64,000 nt of DNA from the NCBI RefSeq assembly GCF_003233845.1, contig NZ_QKRB01000042.1, positions 124,001 through 188,000 on the forward strand. Direction: 5' to 3'. Position numbers and translations under genes: made by a program. Of this stretch, positions 57,339 to 64,000 are shown piece by piece; the stretch's first letter is position 1, and each line of letters opens with the position of its first letter. This stretch comes from Paenibacillus sambharensis (GTDB taxonomy: Bacteria > Bacillota > Bacilli > Paenibacillales > Paenibacillaceae). The notes under the pieces were generated by a model. The model made no database searches, was not told the origin of the DNA, and worked only from the letters and a program-made list of their open reading frames with translations.

Positions 57339-57371
57339 CCAAATCGAATAGGCCGACATGCCGATGGATGA

Positions 57372-57440
57372 AGAGATCGCGTCTATGGAATGCTGATAGT
57401 GTTTACTCAGTTTCCATAGCTGAAGCGATCTCTTTGTTTT
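57372..57440 (+). terminator. Terminator after the dioxygenase gene
   Basis: AGAGATCGC (57372-57380) pairs with GCGATCTCT (57425-57433), inner CTATGGAA/TTCCATAG, followed by TTGTTTTG. Confidence 0.85.
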
Positions 57441-57527
57441 GTTCAGCTGCGAAACATGGTAATATAGCTGGTAAGGCGCTCCAGCTGGCCGCGGTTGGAG
57501 CAAGGGCTGCATAACAGGAGGCAACTG

Positions 57528-58043
57528 ATGGAGAAGATAGCTGAATTCATAATATATTTGCACCGCAGCCAGACGAGGCGGGGGACGTTCCAGCAGCTGG
57601 ATGAAGACACTTGGTATAATTACTCGGCTGAAGAGAAGTGGTGCCGTTATCGTAAGGCTGAGAAGGAACAGCTGCAGCTGGAGCTGGTAGAGGTGTGGGA
57701 GGACGGTTTCATTACCTTGGTAGAGGTTATGATTCCTGCCGGACGCCAGAACATCCGCCGGCTGATTGCCGAGCTTGGCGAAGATGATTGTGTTGACGGT
57801 GAACTGACGGATGCCTTTCTATGGAAGGCTGAAGGCACGACACTGCATCCTTCGGACAGCGAGCCTGTTATTATTGAGAAGCTGTGTATCGAGCTTGGCA
57901 AGACGACCTGTAAACGGATCTACCGCAGCAAGAAGGAGCTCGCTGCCATTCTTAACGGATGGAATATCGATGTTGTCCGGGTAATGGGCGAAGGGGATAT
58001 GACGCTGAAGGAATGGCTGAATTTTGAGAAGACGGATGAATAG
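57528..58043 (+). CDS. Hypothetical protein of 171 residues
   Basis: Soluble, charged protein without recognised domains. It begins MEKIAEFIIYLHRSQ and contains a middle beta-rich section (ELVEVWEDGFITLVEVMIP) and a Lys-rich C-terminal helix. The ATG follows AGGAGG by six bases. Closed by its own terminator. Confidence 0.65.
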   Translation: MEKIAEFIIYLHRSQTRRGTFQQLDEDTWYNYSAEEKWCRYRKAEKEQLQLELVEVWEDGFITLVEVMIPAGRQNIRRLIAELGEDDCVDGELTDAFLWKAEGTTLHPSDSEPVIIEKLCIELGKTTCKRIYRSKKELAAILNGWNIDVVRVMGEGDMTLKEWLNFEKTDE

Positions 58044-58073
58044 CTGCCAGCCGTCGCATGGAGAATGTAATTA

Positions 58074-58100
58074 GCTTGCGCTGGGGCGCAGGCTTTTTTT
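58074..58100 (+). terminator. Terminator after the 57.5 kb hypothetical gene
   Basis: GCTTGCGC-TGGG-GCGCAGGC with one G-U pair (58074-58093), then TTTTTTT. Confidence 0.88.
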
Positions 58101-58172
58101 GCATCTTTGCCAGATATGCCGGTACAGCTGCTTCCGCAGACGGACCGGCCATGCTGGCAAGATGCTGAATAA

Positions 58173-59291
58173 TTAGTTAGGTGGCTGCAGTTGAAGCCAA
58201 TCCTGCATGACGGGCTGGTAATGACGCTGGATTAAATCTTCACACAGCTCGGCGGCGCTTCGTTCGTCGGATATCTCAAATTGGCTGATCTGGTCGGGAT
58301 TGCAGCCCGTATGACCACCGACACTGGTCGAAGCGCCGGCCGACATTTTGGTAACCCCCAAAGGAATCAGCCGATTGCGAAATGCTGTTCTTTCCCTAGT
58401 AGATAACGTAATCCCGCAGCGGGGCAGGAAGATGCGGTATGCTGCCATAGCTTGGACAAGCTCGCGGTCTCTTACCGGGTCACGAGGGGCAAAGCCGCCG
58501 AGATGCGGTCGCAGCCGCGGAACCGCTATGGCAATGTCGGTAGACGGATACCGCTGCTGCAGATAGCGGGCGTGCATGCCCGTGTGGAATGCTTCTTCGC
58601 GCCAGCTGTTAAGACCGAGCAGAGCCCCGATCGTTACGCTGCGCATACCTGCTCTGCATCCCCGCTCGGGTGCGTCCAGACGGTACTTGAACATGCGTTT
58701 AGGCCCTTTCAGATGCACGCTCTTATACACGTCTTCATCGTAAACCTCTTGAAAGATGGTCAGACTGTCTACACCTGCCGCTGTCAGCTCCGCATAAGCC
58801 TCTGTATCCATCGGGTTAACCTCTATCCCGATGGAGCTGCAGTATGGCTTCACAGCCTTAACACAGTCCACCAGATAGGGGAGCGGCGTAGCCTGCGGAG
58901 ACTCGCCGGTGAGCAGCAGCAGATGCCGGATTCCCGTCTGGCTGATCGCCTGCGCTTCCGCAGCTGCCTGTTCGGCAGACAGCTTCGATCGCTGGAATTC
59001 ATTGGTGACGCTGAAGCTGCAGTATACACAGTGGTTCACACAATGATCTGCCAGATACAGAGGCGTGAACAGCTGCATGGCGTAGCCAAAATGCTGCACA
59101 GTGAGGTCGTGCGCCGCTTGGGCGAGCTCCTCCAGAATGTGCCCGGCGGCAGGGGAGAGCAGCGCGGCATAATCCATCGTGTCCAGCTTCGATTTGCGGA
59201 GAACCGCTCTGACATCTTGAATGGTGAACGCGGTCCATGCTCTGCTGAGATCAAGCTGCCTTGACTCGGTCAACTGCTCATAATAGCTCAT
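58173..59291 (-). CDS. thiH: 2-iminoacetate synthase ThiH
   Basis: 372 residues, radical SAM enzyme. [10 protein letters not shown] (about 87) is the CxxxCxxC cluster site; [12 protein letters not shown] and [13 protein letters not shown] follow. It cleaves tyrosine to give dehydroglycine (2-iminoacetate) for the thiazole ring of thiamine. It overlaps thiG by 14 bases. Many Bacilli use the oxygen-dependent ThiO instead, so a ThiH suggests thiamine synthesis under low oxygen. Confidence 0.94.
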   Translation of the reverse strand: MSYYEQLTESRQLDLSRAWTAFTIQDVRAVLRKSKLDTMDYAALLSPAAGHILEELAQAAHDLTVQHFGYAMQLFTPLYLADHCVNHCVYCSFSVTNEFQRSKLSAEQAAAEAQAISQTGIRHLLLLTGESPQATPLPYLVDCVKAVKPYCSSIGIEVNPMDTEAYAELTAAGVDSLTIFQEVYDEDVYKSVHLKGPKRMFKYRLDAPERGCRAGMRSVTIGALLGLNSWREEAFHTGMHARYLQQRYPSTDIAIAVPRLRPHLGGFAPRDPVRDRELVQAMAAYRIFLPRCGITLSTRERTAFRNRLIPLGVTKMSAGASTSVGGHTGCNPDQISQFEISDERSAAELCEDLIQRHYQPVMQDWLQLQPPN

Positions 59292-60084
59292 GAGAACCTT
59301 CTTCCTCCCTAAGAAACCCTGTCAGCGGTGAAGAAGCCGAAGCCAGCCTGCTGCTTAACGCTGTCCCCGCAAGATGGCCAAGGCGCCCTCCCTCAACGGC
59401 CTTGGCGAATGCTTCCGCCATCCGTACCGGGTCCCCGGCTGTTGCAATCGCGGTATTCACAAGTACTGCAGCGGCACCCAATTCCATAGCTTCAGCTGCC
59501 TCGGAAGGTTTGCCGATTCCCGCATCCACGATAACAGGAATATCAATGATTTCCTCTATGATGATCCCAATCAGCTCCTTCAGCCTGATTCCGCGGTTGG
59601 AGCCAATAGGTGAACCAAGCGGCATTACGGCTGCAGCACCCGCATCTCTCAGCTGCCTGGCAGCATGCAGGTCGGGATTCATGTACGGCAGAACAGTGAA
59701 GCCTTCGCGGGCTAACTGCTCTGTCGCTTTCAGTGTCTCATAATTATCAGGAAGCAGGTATTTGCTGTCGCTGATCACTTCAATCTTGACCCAGCTGCCC
59801 ATGCCCGCAGCCTGGCCAAGCCTTGCAATACGCACGGCTTCTTCGGCATTCCTCGCACCCGATGTATTTGGCATCAGAATAATAGGCTCGGGAATCCATG
59901 CTGTCACGTCCTGGCTGCCGCCCATCACATCCAGCCGTCTTACTGCAGCCGTTACCACCTCGGCAGAGCAGGCCTGCAGCACCTCTGGAATTAGCGAATC
60001 CCTGCGAAACTTGCCGGTTCCGAGCAGCAGCCTGCTTCGCAGGGTGCGGTTTCCTACTTTCCATACATCCTCCATCTTCACATC
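59278..60084 (-). CDS. thiG: Thiazole synthase ThiG
   Basis: 268 residues, TIM barrel. [11 protein letters not shown] near the start, [19 protein letters not shown] (about 75), [20 protein letters not shown] (about 160) and [19 protein letters not shown] (about 182-200) are standard. It joins dehydroglycine, the ThiS thiocarboxylate and deoxyxylulose phosphate to form the thiazole. An open frame continues 33 codons further upstream, but that part is the riboswitch terminator; GTG at 60084 (five bases after AAGGAG) or ATG at 60078 is the real start. No thiS or thiF follows. Confidence 0.93.
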   Translation of the reverse strand, partial: DVKMEDVWKVGNRTLRSRLLLGTGKFRRDSLIPEVLQACSAEVVTAAVRRLDVMGGSQDVTAWIPEPIILMPNTSGARNAEEAVRIARLGQAAGMGSWVKIEVISDSKYLLPDNYETLKATEQLAREGFTVLPYMNPDLHAARQLRDAGAAAVMPLGSPIGSNRGIRLKELIGIIIEEIIDIPVIVDAGIGKPSEAAEAMELGAAAVLVNTAIATAGDPVRMAEAFAKAVEGGRLGHLAGTALSSRLASASSPLTGFLREEEGSHELL

Positions 60085-60127
60085 CGCTCCTTCGTCTCCT
60101 AATAACGCTTCATCCAACCTGCATGCA

Positions 60128-60175
60128 CCAAAAAACGCTTCCCTCTGCGCCAGAAAGCGGGCAGAAAGAAGCGTT
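60128..60175 (-). terminator. Riboswitch-controlled terminator before thiG
   Basis: On the minus strand AACGCTTCTTTCTGC, loop, GCAGAGGGAAGCGTT and TTTT. It is the expression platform of the TPP riboswitch. Confidence 0.85.
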
Positions 60176-60204
60176 AAATGCACGGCAGTGCCGTGTCAGC
60201 TCCA

Positions 60205-60300
60205 ATTACCTCTTCTTCCGCTGGTATGACCCAGATCAAGTTTAACGGTCAACAGCGCATGCAGCTGTACTCTCAGCCGGTTGACCCGGCTCCCGTTCAG
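60205..60300 (-). promoter_or_regulatory. TPP riboswitch controlling thiGH
   Basis: Read on the minus strand: ACGGGAGCCGGG, GGCTGAGAGT (the conserved CUGAGA), then GACCGTTAAACTTGATCTGG and GGTCATACCAGCGGAAG, all core THI-box sequences. Thiamine pyrophosphate binding should favour the downstream terminator and stop thiG and thiH expression. Confidence 0.95.
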
Positions 60301-60324
60301 TAATGGTATGGTTGATTGCTGCTG

Positions 60325-60333
60325 ATTCTAGCA
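60325..60333 (-). promoter_or_regulatory. Extended -10 for the thi operon
   Basis: Minus strand TGCTAGAAT (60333-60325): an extended -10 (TGn plus TAGAAT) about 30 bases before the aptamer. No clear -35, as is common for extended -10 promoters. The rest of the gap to 60516 holds the promoter region of the HtrA-like gene (TACAAT at 60451 is a possible -10); nothing else was recognised. Confidence 0.45.
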
Positions 60334-60516
60334 TACTTAACCGGTTTACCATGTGATAGTTATCATAGGCGGCAGTTATTTTCAGCTTATATTCAGGAAA
60401 CATTTAGGCTGGTATAAGGTTCGTCTAAGTCTGCCTTCAGGTTAGCCATCTACAATTCTATTAGAGGCGAAGGAGAGTTTGATGGATTTACATATAGAGA
60501 AATGGAGGAATAGACG

Positions 60517-61593
60517 ATGAATGAGTATGATAAGTTAGATCAGAATGGTGATTCCTTATACCCGGTTGCCGGCGAGAGAGTGGTGCTTGAAGGTGAGGTA
60601 GTATCCTTAGATACTGGGAACAGCGGCAGGCCGCAAGGCAGAAGCCGCAGAGGAACGGCCAGCAAGCTGTTTGCCGCATTCATGGCGGGGACTTTGACAG
60701 TTGGGGGATTGGCCTACACTGCAGATAGAATGAATTGGTTTACCGGGTTATCCGGCGAGACCGCGGGCATCGTCGCAAGCGCGATGAATGGAGCGGGCGA
60801 GGTGCGGCCCGTATCCTACAGCCTGTCCGATGCGCCGACAGTTGCCGAGATTGCGTCGGCAGCAAGTCCGGCAGTCGTCAGAATCGGTACGAAGATGCGG
60901 GCTCAGTCGCCTTCCTCCTATTGGCAGAACGATTGGTATTCCAGCCGTTCACAAGGTCTGGGCAGCAGGGGGCAGCAGGGATGGTCAGAAGGAGAGCCGG
61001 CCGGTGAGCTGCAGGACAGCGGGATTGGTACAGGCTATATATTCGACCAGTCGGGTTATATTTTGACTAATGAGCATGTTGTGAATGGCGCGGATGTGAT
61101 TGAAGTAACAGTGCAGGGTTATGAAGAGCCGTTCACTGCCAAGCTTGTGGGAAGCCGGTACGATCTTGATCTTGCCGTGTTGAAAATCGAAGGAACGGCC
61201 CAATTCCCGGTCCTATCCATGGGGGATTCGGATGCAACGGCACCAGGAGATTGGCTGATTGCGATCGGCAACCCGTACGATCTTGATTATACCGTCACCA
61301 CGGGGATATTAAGCGCGAAGGAGAGATCCTTCCAGATTGAAGACGAGCAGGGGACGCGCAGCTATGAGCATCTGTTCCAGACGGATACGGCGATTAACCC
61401 GGGCAACTCCGGCGGACCGCTGCTCAACATGAAGGGCGAGGTAATCGGCATTAATACTGCGGTTAGTGCGGACGCCCAGGGAATCGGCTTTGCCATCCCG
61501 GTATCGACAGTGAAGGCGGTGCTGAATGAGATGATGCTCGGTTCCGGATCGGACAGCAGGGCGGTGTCGGAAGACTATGGTGATTCCATCTAA
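60517..61593 (+). CDS. HtrA-like membrane serine protease lacking PDZ
   Basis: 358 residues. Cytoplasmic N-terminus (about 1-46), one helix (about 47-67), outside trypsin-like domain about 110-345. Triad: His near 185 (NEHVV), Asp near 215 (DLAVLKI), Ser near 297 (GNSGGPL). It stops directly after the protease domain; the PDZ domain of normal HtrA/DegP is missing. It probably degrades or senses misfolded exported proteins. Good ribosome site (AGAAATGGAGG). Monocistronic. Confidence 0.88.
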   Translation: MNEYDKLDQNGDSLYPVAGERVVLEGEVVSLDTGNSGRPQGRSRRGTASKLFAAFMAGTLTVGGLAYTADRMNWFTGLSGETAGIVASAMNGAGEVRPVSYSLSDAPTVAEIASAASPAVVRIGTKMRAQSPSSYWQNDWYSSRSQGLGSRGQQGWSEGEPAGELQDSGIGTGYIFDQSGYILTNEHVVNGADVIEVTVQGYEEPFTAKLVGSRYDLDLAVLKIEGTAQFPVLSMGDSDATAPGDWLIAIGNPYDLDYTVTTGILSAKERSFQIEDEQGTRSYEHLFQTDTAINPGNSGGPLLNMKGEVIGINTAVSADAQGIGFAIPVSTVKAVLNEMMLGSGSDSRAVSEDYGDSI

Positions 61594-61608
61594 GACGGGG
61601 CTTGCTAT

Positions 61609-61653
61609 TAACACAAAGAGAGACGCAGCATGGCGTCCCTCTTTGTGTTTTTA
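61609..61653. terminator. Bidirectional terminator
   Basis: AACACAAAGAG (61610-61620) pairs with CTCTTTGTGTT, inner GACGC/GCGTC; TTTTTAT follows on the plus strand. On the minus strand the stem lies just after the stop of the convergent P-loop gene. Confidence 0.85.
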
Positions 61654-62232
61654 TCTGATGAACGCTCTCAGCCTGTCCAGCTTCTCTTCGGTCAATGGCC
61701 CTGCGTTATCAAGCTGCAGAATATGGGCATCCGGCAGGTTCCATGACACCTTCCTTGGTGAGAGGGTCTGACAATATTGATCCCAATTGTCCAGCTTCCA
61801 TCTGTCCAGTGCAAGACCGCGGTGTTCAATCCTTGAACGGTACAGCTGCTCATCCTCCAAATACACGTAAACAGCTCTGCAGTTAATCAGCTGGGCTTCA
61901 AGTCCTGCGGCCTTCAGCTCCTGCTCCAGCCAATACCGCTCTGAGAGTTCCCTCGTGAACGGTCCGATTACGTAAACCTCGCTGCCAAGCTGCAGGTTCT
62001 CGAGTGCGGCATCCATCGTGATCCGGTACCCAAGATCACGGCACAGCCGTTTGTAATCCGGAGAGTCCCTGTCTTCAGGGTCCAGTCCTGCCGCCAGCAT
62101 AACGGCGCGTGCCGCCGGCTGCAGCAGGGTATCCATATCCAGCAGCACTGCGCCGCTTGATGCGGCCAGTGATTTGGCAAGTGTTGTTTTGCCCGCCCCA
62201 GCGGGTCCGATGAAGAATACAAGCTTTGCCAT
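61651..62232 (-). CDS. P-loop NTPase/kinase of unknown substrate
   Basis: 193 residues. Walker A GPAGAGKTTLAKSL (about 9-22); DMDTLLQPAA; a helical lid region; VYVYLEDEQLYRSRIEHRG. It belongs to the adenylate/shikimate/gluconate kinase-like AAA_33 group. Substrate unknown. It lies 44 bases after the KinB-like kinase gene and is probably cotranscribed. ATG at 62232 follows AAGGGGG; a TTG upstream lies before this ribosome site. Confidence 0.78.
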   Translation of the reverse strand: MAKLVFFIGPAGAGKTTLAKSLAASSGAVLLDMDTLLQPAARAVMLAAGLDPEDRDSPDYKRLCRDLGYRITMDAALENLQLGSEVYVIGPFTRELSERYWLEQELKAAGLEAQLINCRAVYVYLEDEQLYRSRIEHRGLALDRWKLDNWDQYCQTLSPRKVSWNLPDAHILQLDNAGPLTEEKLDRLRAFIR

Positions 62233-62276
62233 ATATGTATAAACCCCCTTATTCAAGTTGAGAAGCTTTACAGCCG

Positions 62277-63539
62277 TTATGACCGGGCTGAGGAGACCGG
62301 CAGCCGGATGATAAATTCCGTGCCGTTCTCTGGTTCACTCCGTACGGTAACTCTTCCGCCCAGCGACCGGATCAGCTGGTAAGAGAAGGTCAAGCCAAGG
62401 CCCGTCCCGGTAGATTTGGTGGAGAAGTATACTGTGCCGAGCCGTTCGATCTGCTCGGGGCTCATCCCGATTCCGTTATCCTTGATCAGCAAGCCGGCTT
62501 CATGATTGGAGGCAAGCAGGCGGATGACGACCATCCCGTCGCTGCGGTTCGAACAAGCCTCAATGGCATTCTTGATAAAGTTGATGAGCAGCTGCTTCAT
62601 CTCATCCCGGTTCGACTCTACCCGCACCGACATGCTGCCGTCGTCAACCACGAGCTTTACGTTGTTCATATTGGCATAGGGAGTCATGACATCGGCAACC
62701 GCGTGTATCTGCTCGGAGAGGTCGATCTCTTCCCTGTGCTTGCCGAGCGGCCGGGAGACAGCAAGGTACTCCGAGAGAATGGTCTGCATCCGAACCAGCT
62801 CCTCGGTACATACATCGATATACTGATCCACCTTCTCCCTGGGCAGGGAGGGGTTGCGGATCAGCTTCAGGAAGCCCATCACGGAGGTTAACGGATTACG
62901 GACTTCATGAGCCAGAGAAGCTGCAACATGGCTGATGGCCTGAACCCGCTCATTATGTACATAACTGATGAACAGTTCTTTATCGGTTGCCGCCTTCTTA
63001 AACAGGGAAATAAGGAGCCAGATCCCGAGCGAATTCTGAACCGGCATAACCATGATGTGAAAGCTCAAGTGGCTCAGCATATAATTCGTTTCCATCATAA
63101 AGAGGATCAGCAGCGGGATAACAGAGAAGCTTAGCCCGGCTAGCGCGACAATCAGCTGTTTGCGCTCCTTGGCCATATGATAGCGGTTGACGAGCAGGAT
63201 GGACAGCGGGAAGGTTACAAGCAGTATCGTATAGGCAGACAGCATCCCGTCACCCCCGAGATAGAGACGGTACAGAATAAATACGGCAAGCAGGACAATC
63301 CCCGTTGGCATGCCCCCGAACATAATGCCGAAGAACATAATTACATAACGGATGTCAAAGATGAAACCGGTTTCGACCGTAGAAGGAAACGTCATGGACA
63401 GCAGCAGGCATAGACAGGACGTGAGCGTGATGAAACAGCGGGAATAATTGACCGCCTTATCTCTGTAGTAAATGGTAAACAGCACGAACGGCATTAACGC
63501 AAACAACAGCTGCAGCATAATATTTTTGATATAGATCAT
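62277..63539 (-). CDS. KinB-like membrane histidine kinase (sporulation type)
   Basis: 420 residues. Six hydrophobic helices (about 1-190) with the 5TM-5TMR_LYT pattern, e.g. IRYVIMFFGIMFGGMPTGIV; HisKA with SLAHEVRNPLTSVMGFLKLI (phospho-His about 212); ATPase domain with NFIKNAIEA, DNGIGMSPEQ and STKSTGTGLGLTFSYQLI. The architecture equals Bacillus KinB and related phosphorelay kinases that feed Spo0F at the start of sporulation. No regulator gene is adjacent, as is normal for this type. GTG at 63554 is a less likely start; ATG at 63539 has AAGGTGG upstream. Confidence 0.87.
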   Translation of the reverse strand: MIYIKNIMLQLLFALMPFVLFTIYYRDKAVNYSRCFITLTSCLCLLLSMTFPSTVETGFIFDIRYVIMFFGIMFGGMPTGIVLLAVFILYRLYLGGDGMLSAYTILLVTFPLSILLVNRYHMAKERKQLIVALAGLSFSVIPLLILFMMETNYMLSHLSFHIMVMPVQNSLGIWLLISLFKKAATDKELFISYVHNERVQAISHVAASLAHEVRNPLTSVMGFLKLIRNPSLPREKVDQYIDVCTEELVRMQTILSEYLAVSRPLGKHREEIDLSEQIHAVADVMTPYANMNNVKLVVDDGSMSVRVESNRDEMKQLLINFIKNAIEACSNRSDGMVVIRLLASNHEAGLLIKDNGIGMSPEQIERLGTVYFSTKSTGTGLGLTFSYQLIRSLGGRVTVRSEPENGTEFIIRLPVSSARS

Positions 63540-63720
63540 GTAGGGCCCGGCCACCTTGGCGCTAGTATAATTTCAATAATTATACAACAAGCCTATGGAA
63601 AACGGTTCAGATCTTATATGTTTTTTTTTATGAAAATGAATCTTTGCTCAAACGAATTTTTACGCACGCCGAAGCAGGACTACCGATTCGGCAGACCTTG
63701 ACCGTGGTGGAGGTGAAAGG

Positions 63721-64000
63721 TTAGGCAGGGCGAGTTACTGTGAAGCCTTTGGACTGTAGCTGTCGAATGAGTTCTGCTTCACGACGTTTTTCGCGCTCTT
63801 GTCTGTAGCGTTCAAGATAATCAGGGCCTAACTCTTTGTATGGGCTTTTGGTAAGCAACATGTGGTATACGATGCGAAGCAGCGTATGTCCAAGTGCGAC
63901 CAAGGCTTTCTTCTTGCCTAGCCGCTTAACCCAACTCCAATATCTTGCTGAGAGCCTTGTGTTTCGCGTCATAGAAGCAGCCCAAGCACATTCACATAAT
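63721..64000 (-). CDS. IS110-family transposase, C-terminal end (partial)
   Basis: The last 93 codons of a gene that enters from beyond the window (codons from 63999). TRNTRLSARYWSWVKRLGKK and KALVALGHTLLRIVYHMLL are the typical end of Transposase_20 (IS110/IS116) proteins, which use a DEDD catalytic domain and a bridge RNA. The stop is followed by a short hairpin, GCCGAA (63668-63673) with TTCGGC (63687-63692), which could be part of the element end. Its insertion ends cannot be seen here. Confidence 0.75.
   Translation of the reverse strand, partial: LCECAWAASMTRNTRLSARYWSWVKRLGKKKALVALGHTLLRIVYHMLLTKSPYKELGPDYLERYRQEREKRREAELIRQLQSKGFTVTRPA

Noticed and set aside
60085-60183. N-terminal extension of ThiG
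   Set aside because: These codons are the riboswitch terminator hairpin, and no ThiG has such an extension with conserved sequence.

Overview
The window looks like chromosome of a Gram-positive, spore-forming Bacillota of the Paenibacillus type. The evidence is the gene content: Mrp antiporter, Spo0M, a KinB-like sporulation kinase, SLH-anchored surface enzymes and family 6, 9 and 48 cellulases with FN3-CBM3 tails. Strong AGGAGG-type ribosome sites, TTGACA/TATAAT promoters and hairpin-plus-U terminators fit this. The species is an inference. No rRNA, tRNA, CRISPR array or phage was found. One partial IS110-type transposase lies at the right edge.

Layout. 1-2733: end of an mrp Na+/H+ antiporter operon (mrpC end, mrpD-G). 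3176-8218: one very large surface protein combining OB folds, an endonuclease/exonuclease/phosphatase domain, a 5'-nucleotidase and three SLH domains. 8322-20232: a cellulase cluster (GH6, GH9, GH9, GH48), every enzyme ending in FN3 plus CBM3, led by a strong promoter, a leader of about 480 nt and candidate CcpA (cre) sites. 20365-24037: a TAXI-type TRAP transporter with a DUF1850 protein. 24403-28402: three tandem family 9 pectate lyases. Together 3-28 kb is a module for plant polymer and organic phosphate use.

28.5-41.2 kb: mixed housekeeping genes. They include a DcuS-like orphan kinase, a DinB-like protein, Mn-dependent pyrophosphatase under a Fur-type palindrome, Zur, AzlCD, a zinc alcohol dehydrogenase, a ZIP transporter, a CNNM/CBS protein, DegV, an LLM oxidoreductase, NikR and Spo0M. 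41.3-46.4 kb: a five-gene Nik/Opp-type ABC transporter that, with NikR close by, is probably a nickel importer.

46.5-64 kb: peptidases (M42, M29), several unknown but well-formed genes, a CLC-F type fluoride antiporter behind a complete fluoride riboswitch, YitT, a VOC dioxygenase, thiGH behind a TPP riboswitch, an HtrA-like protease without PDZ, a P-loop kinase and a KinB-like histidine kinase. I saw no defence island. The least explained pieces are the long leader of the cellulase cluster, the triple half-site in front of the nickel operon, and several lineage-specific unknown proteins.
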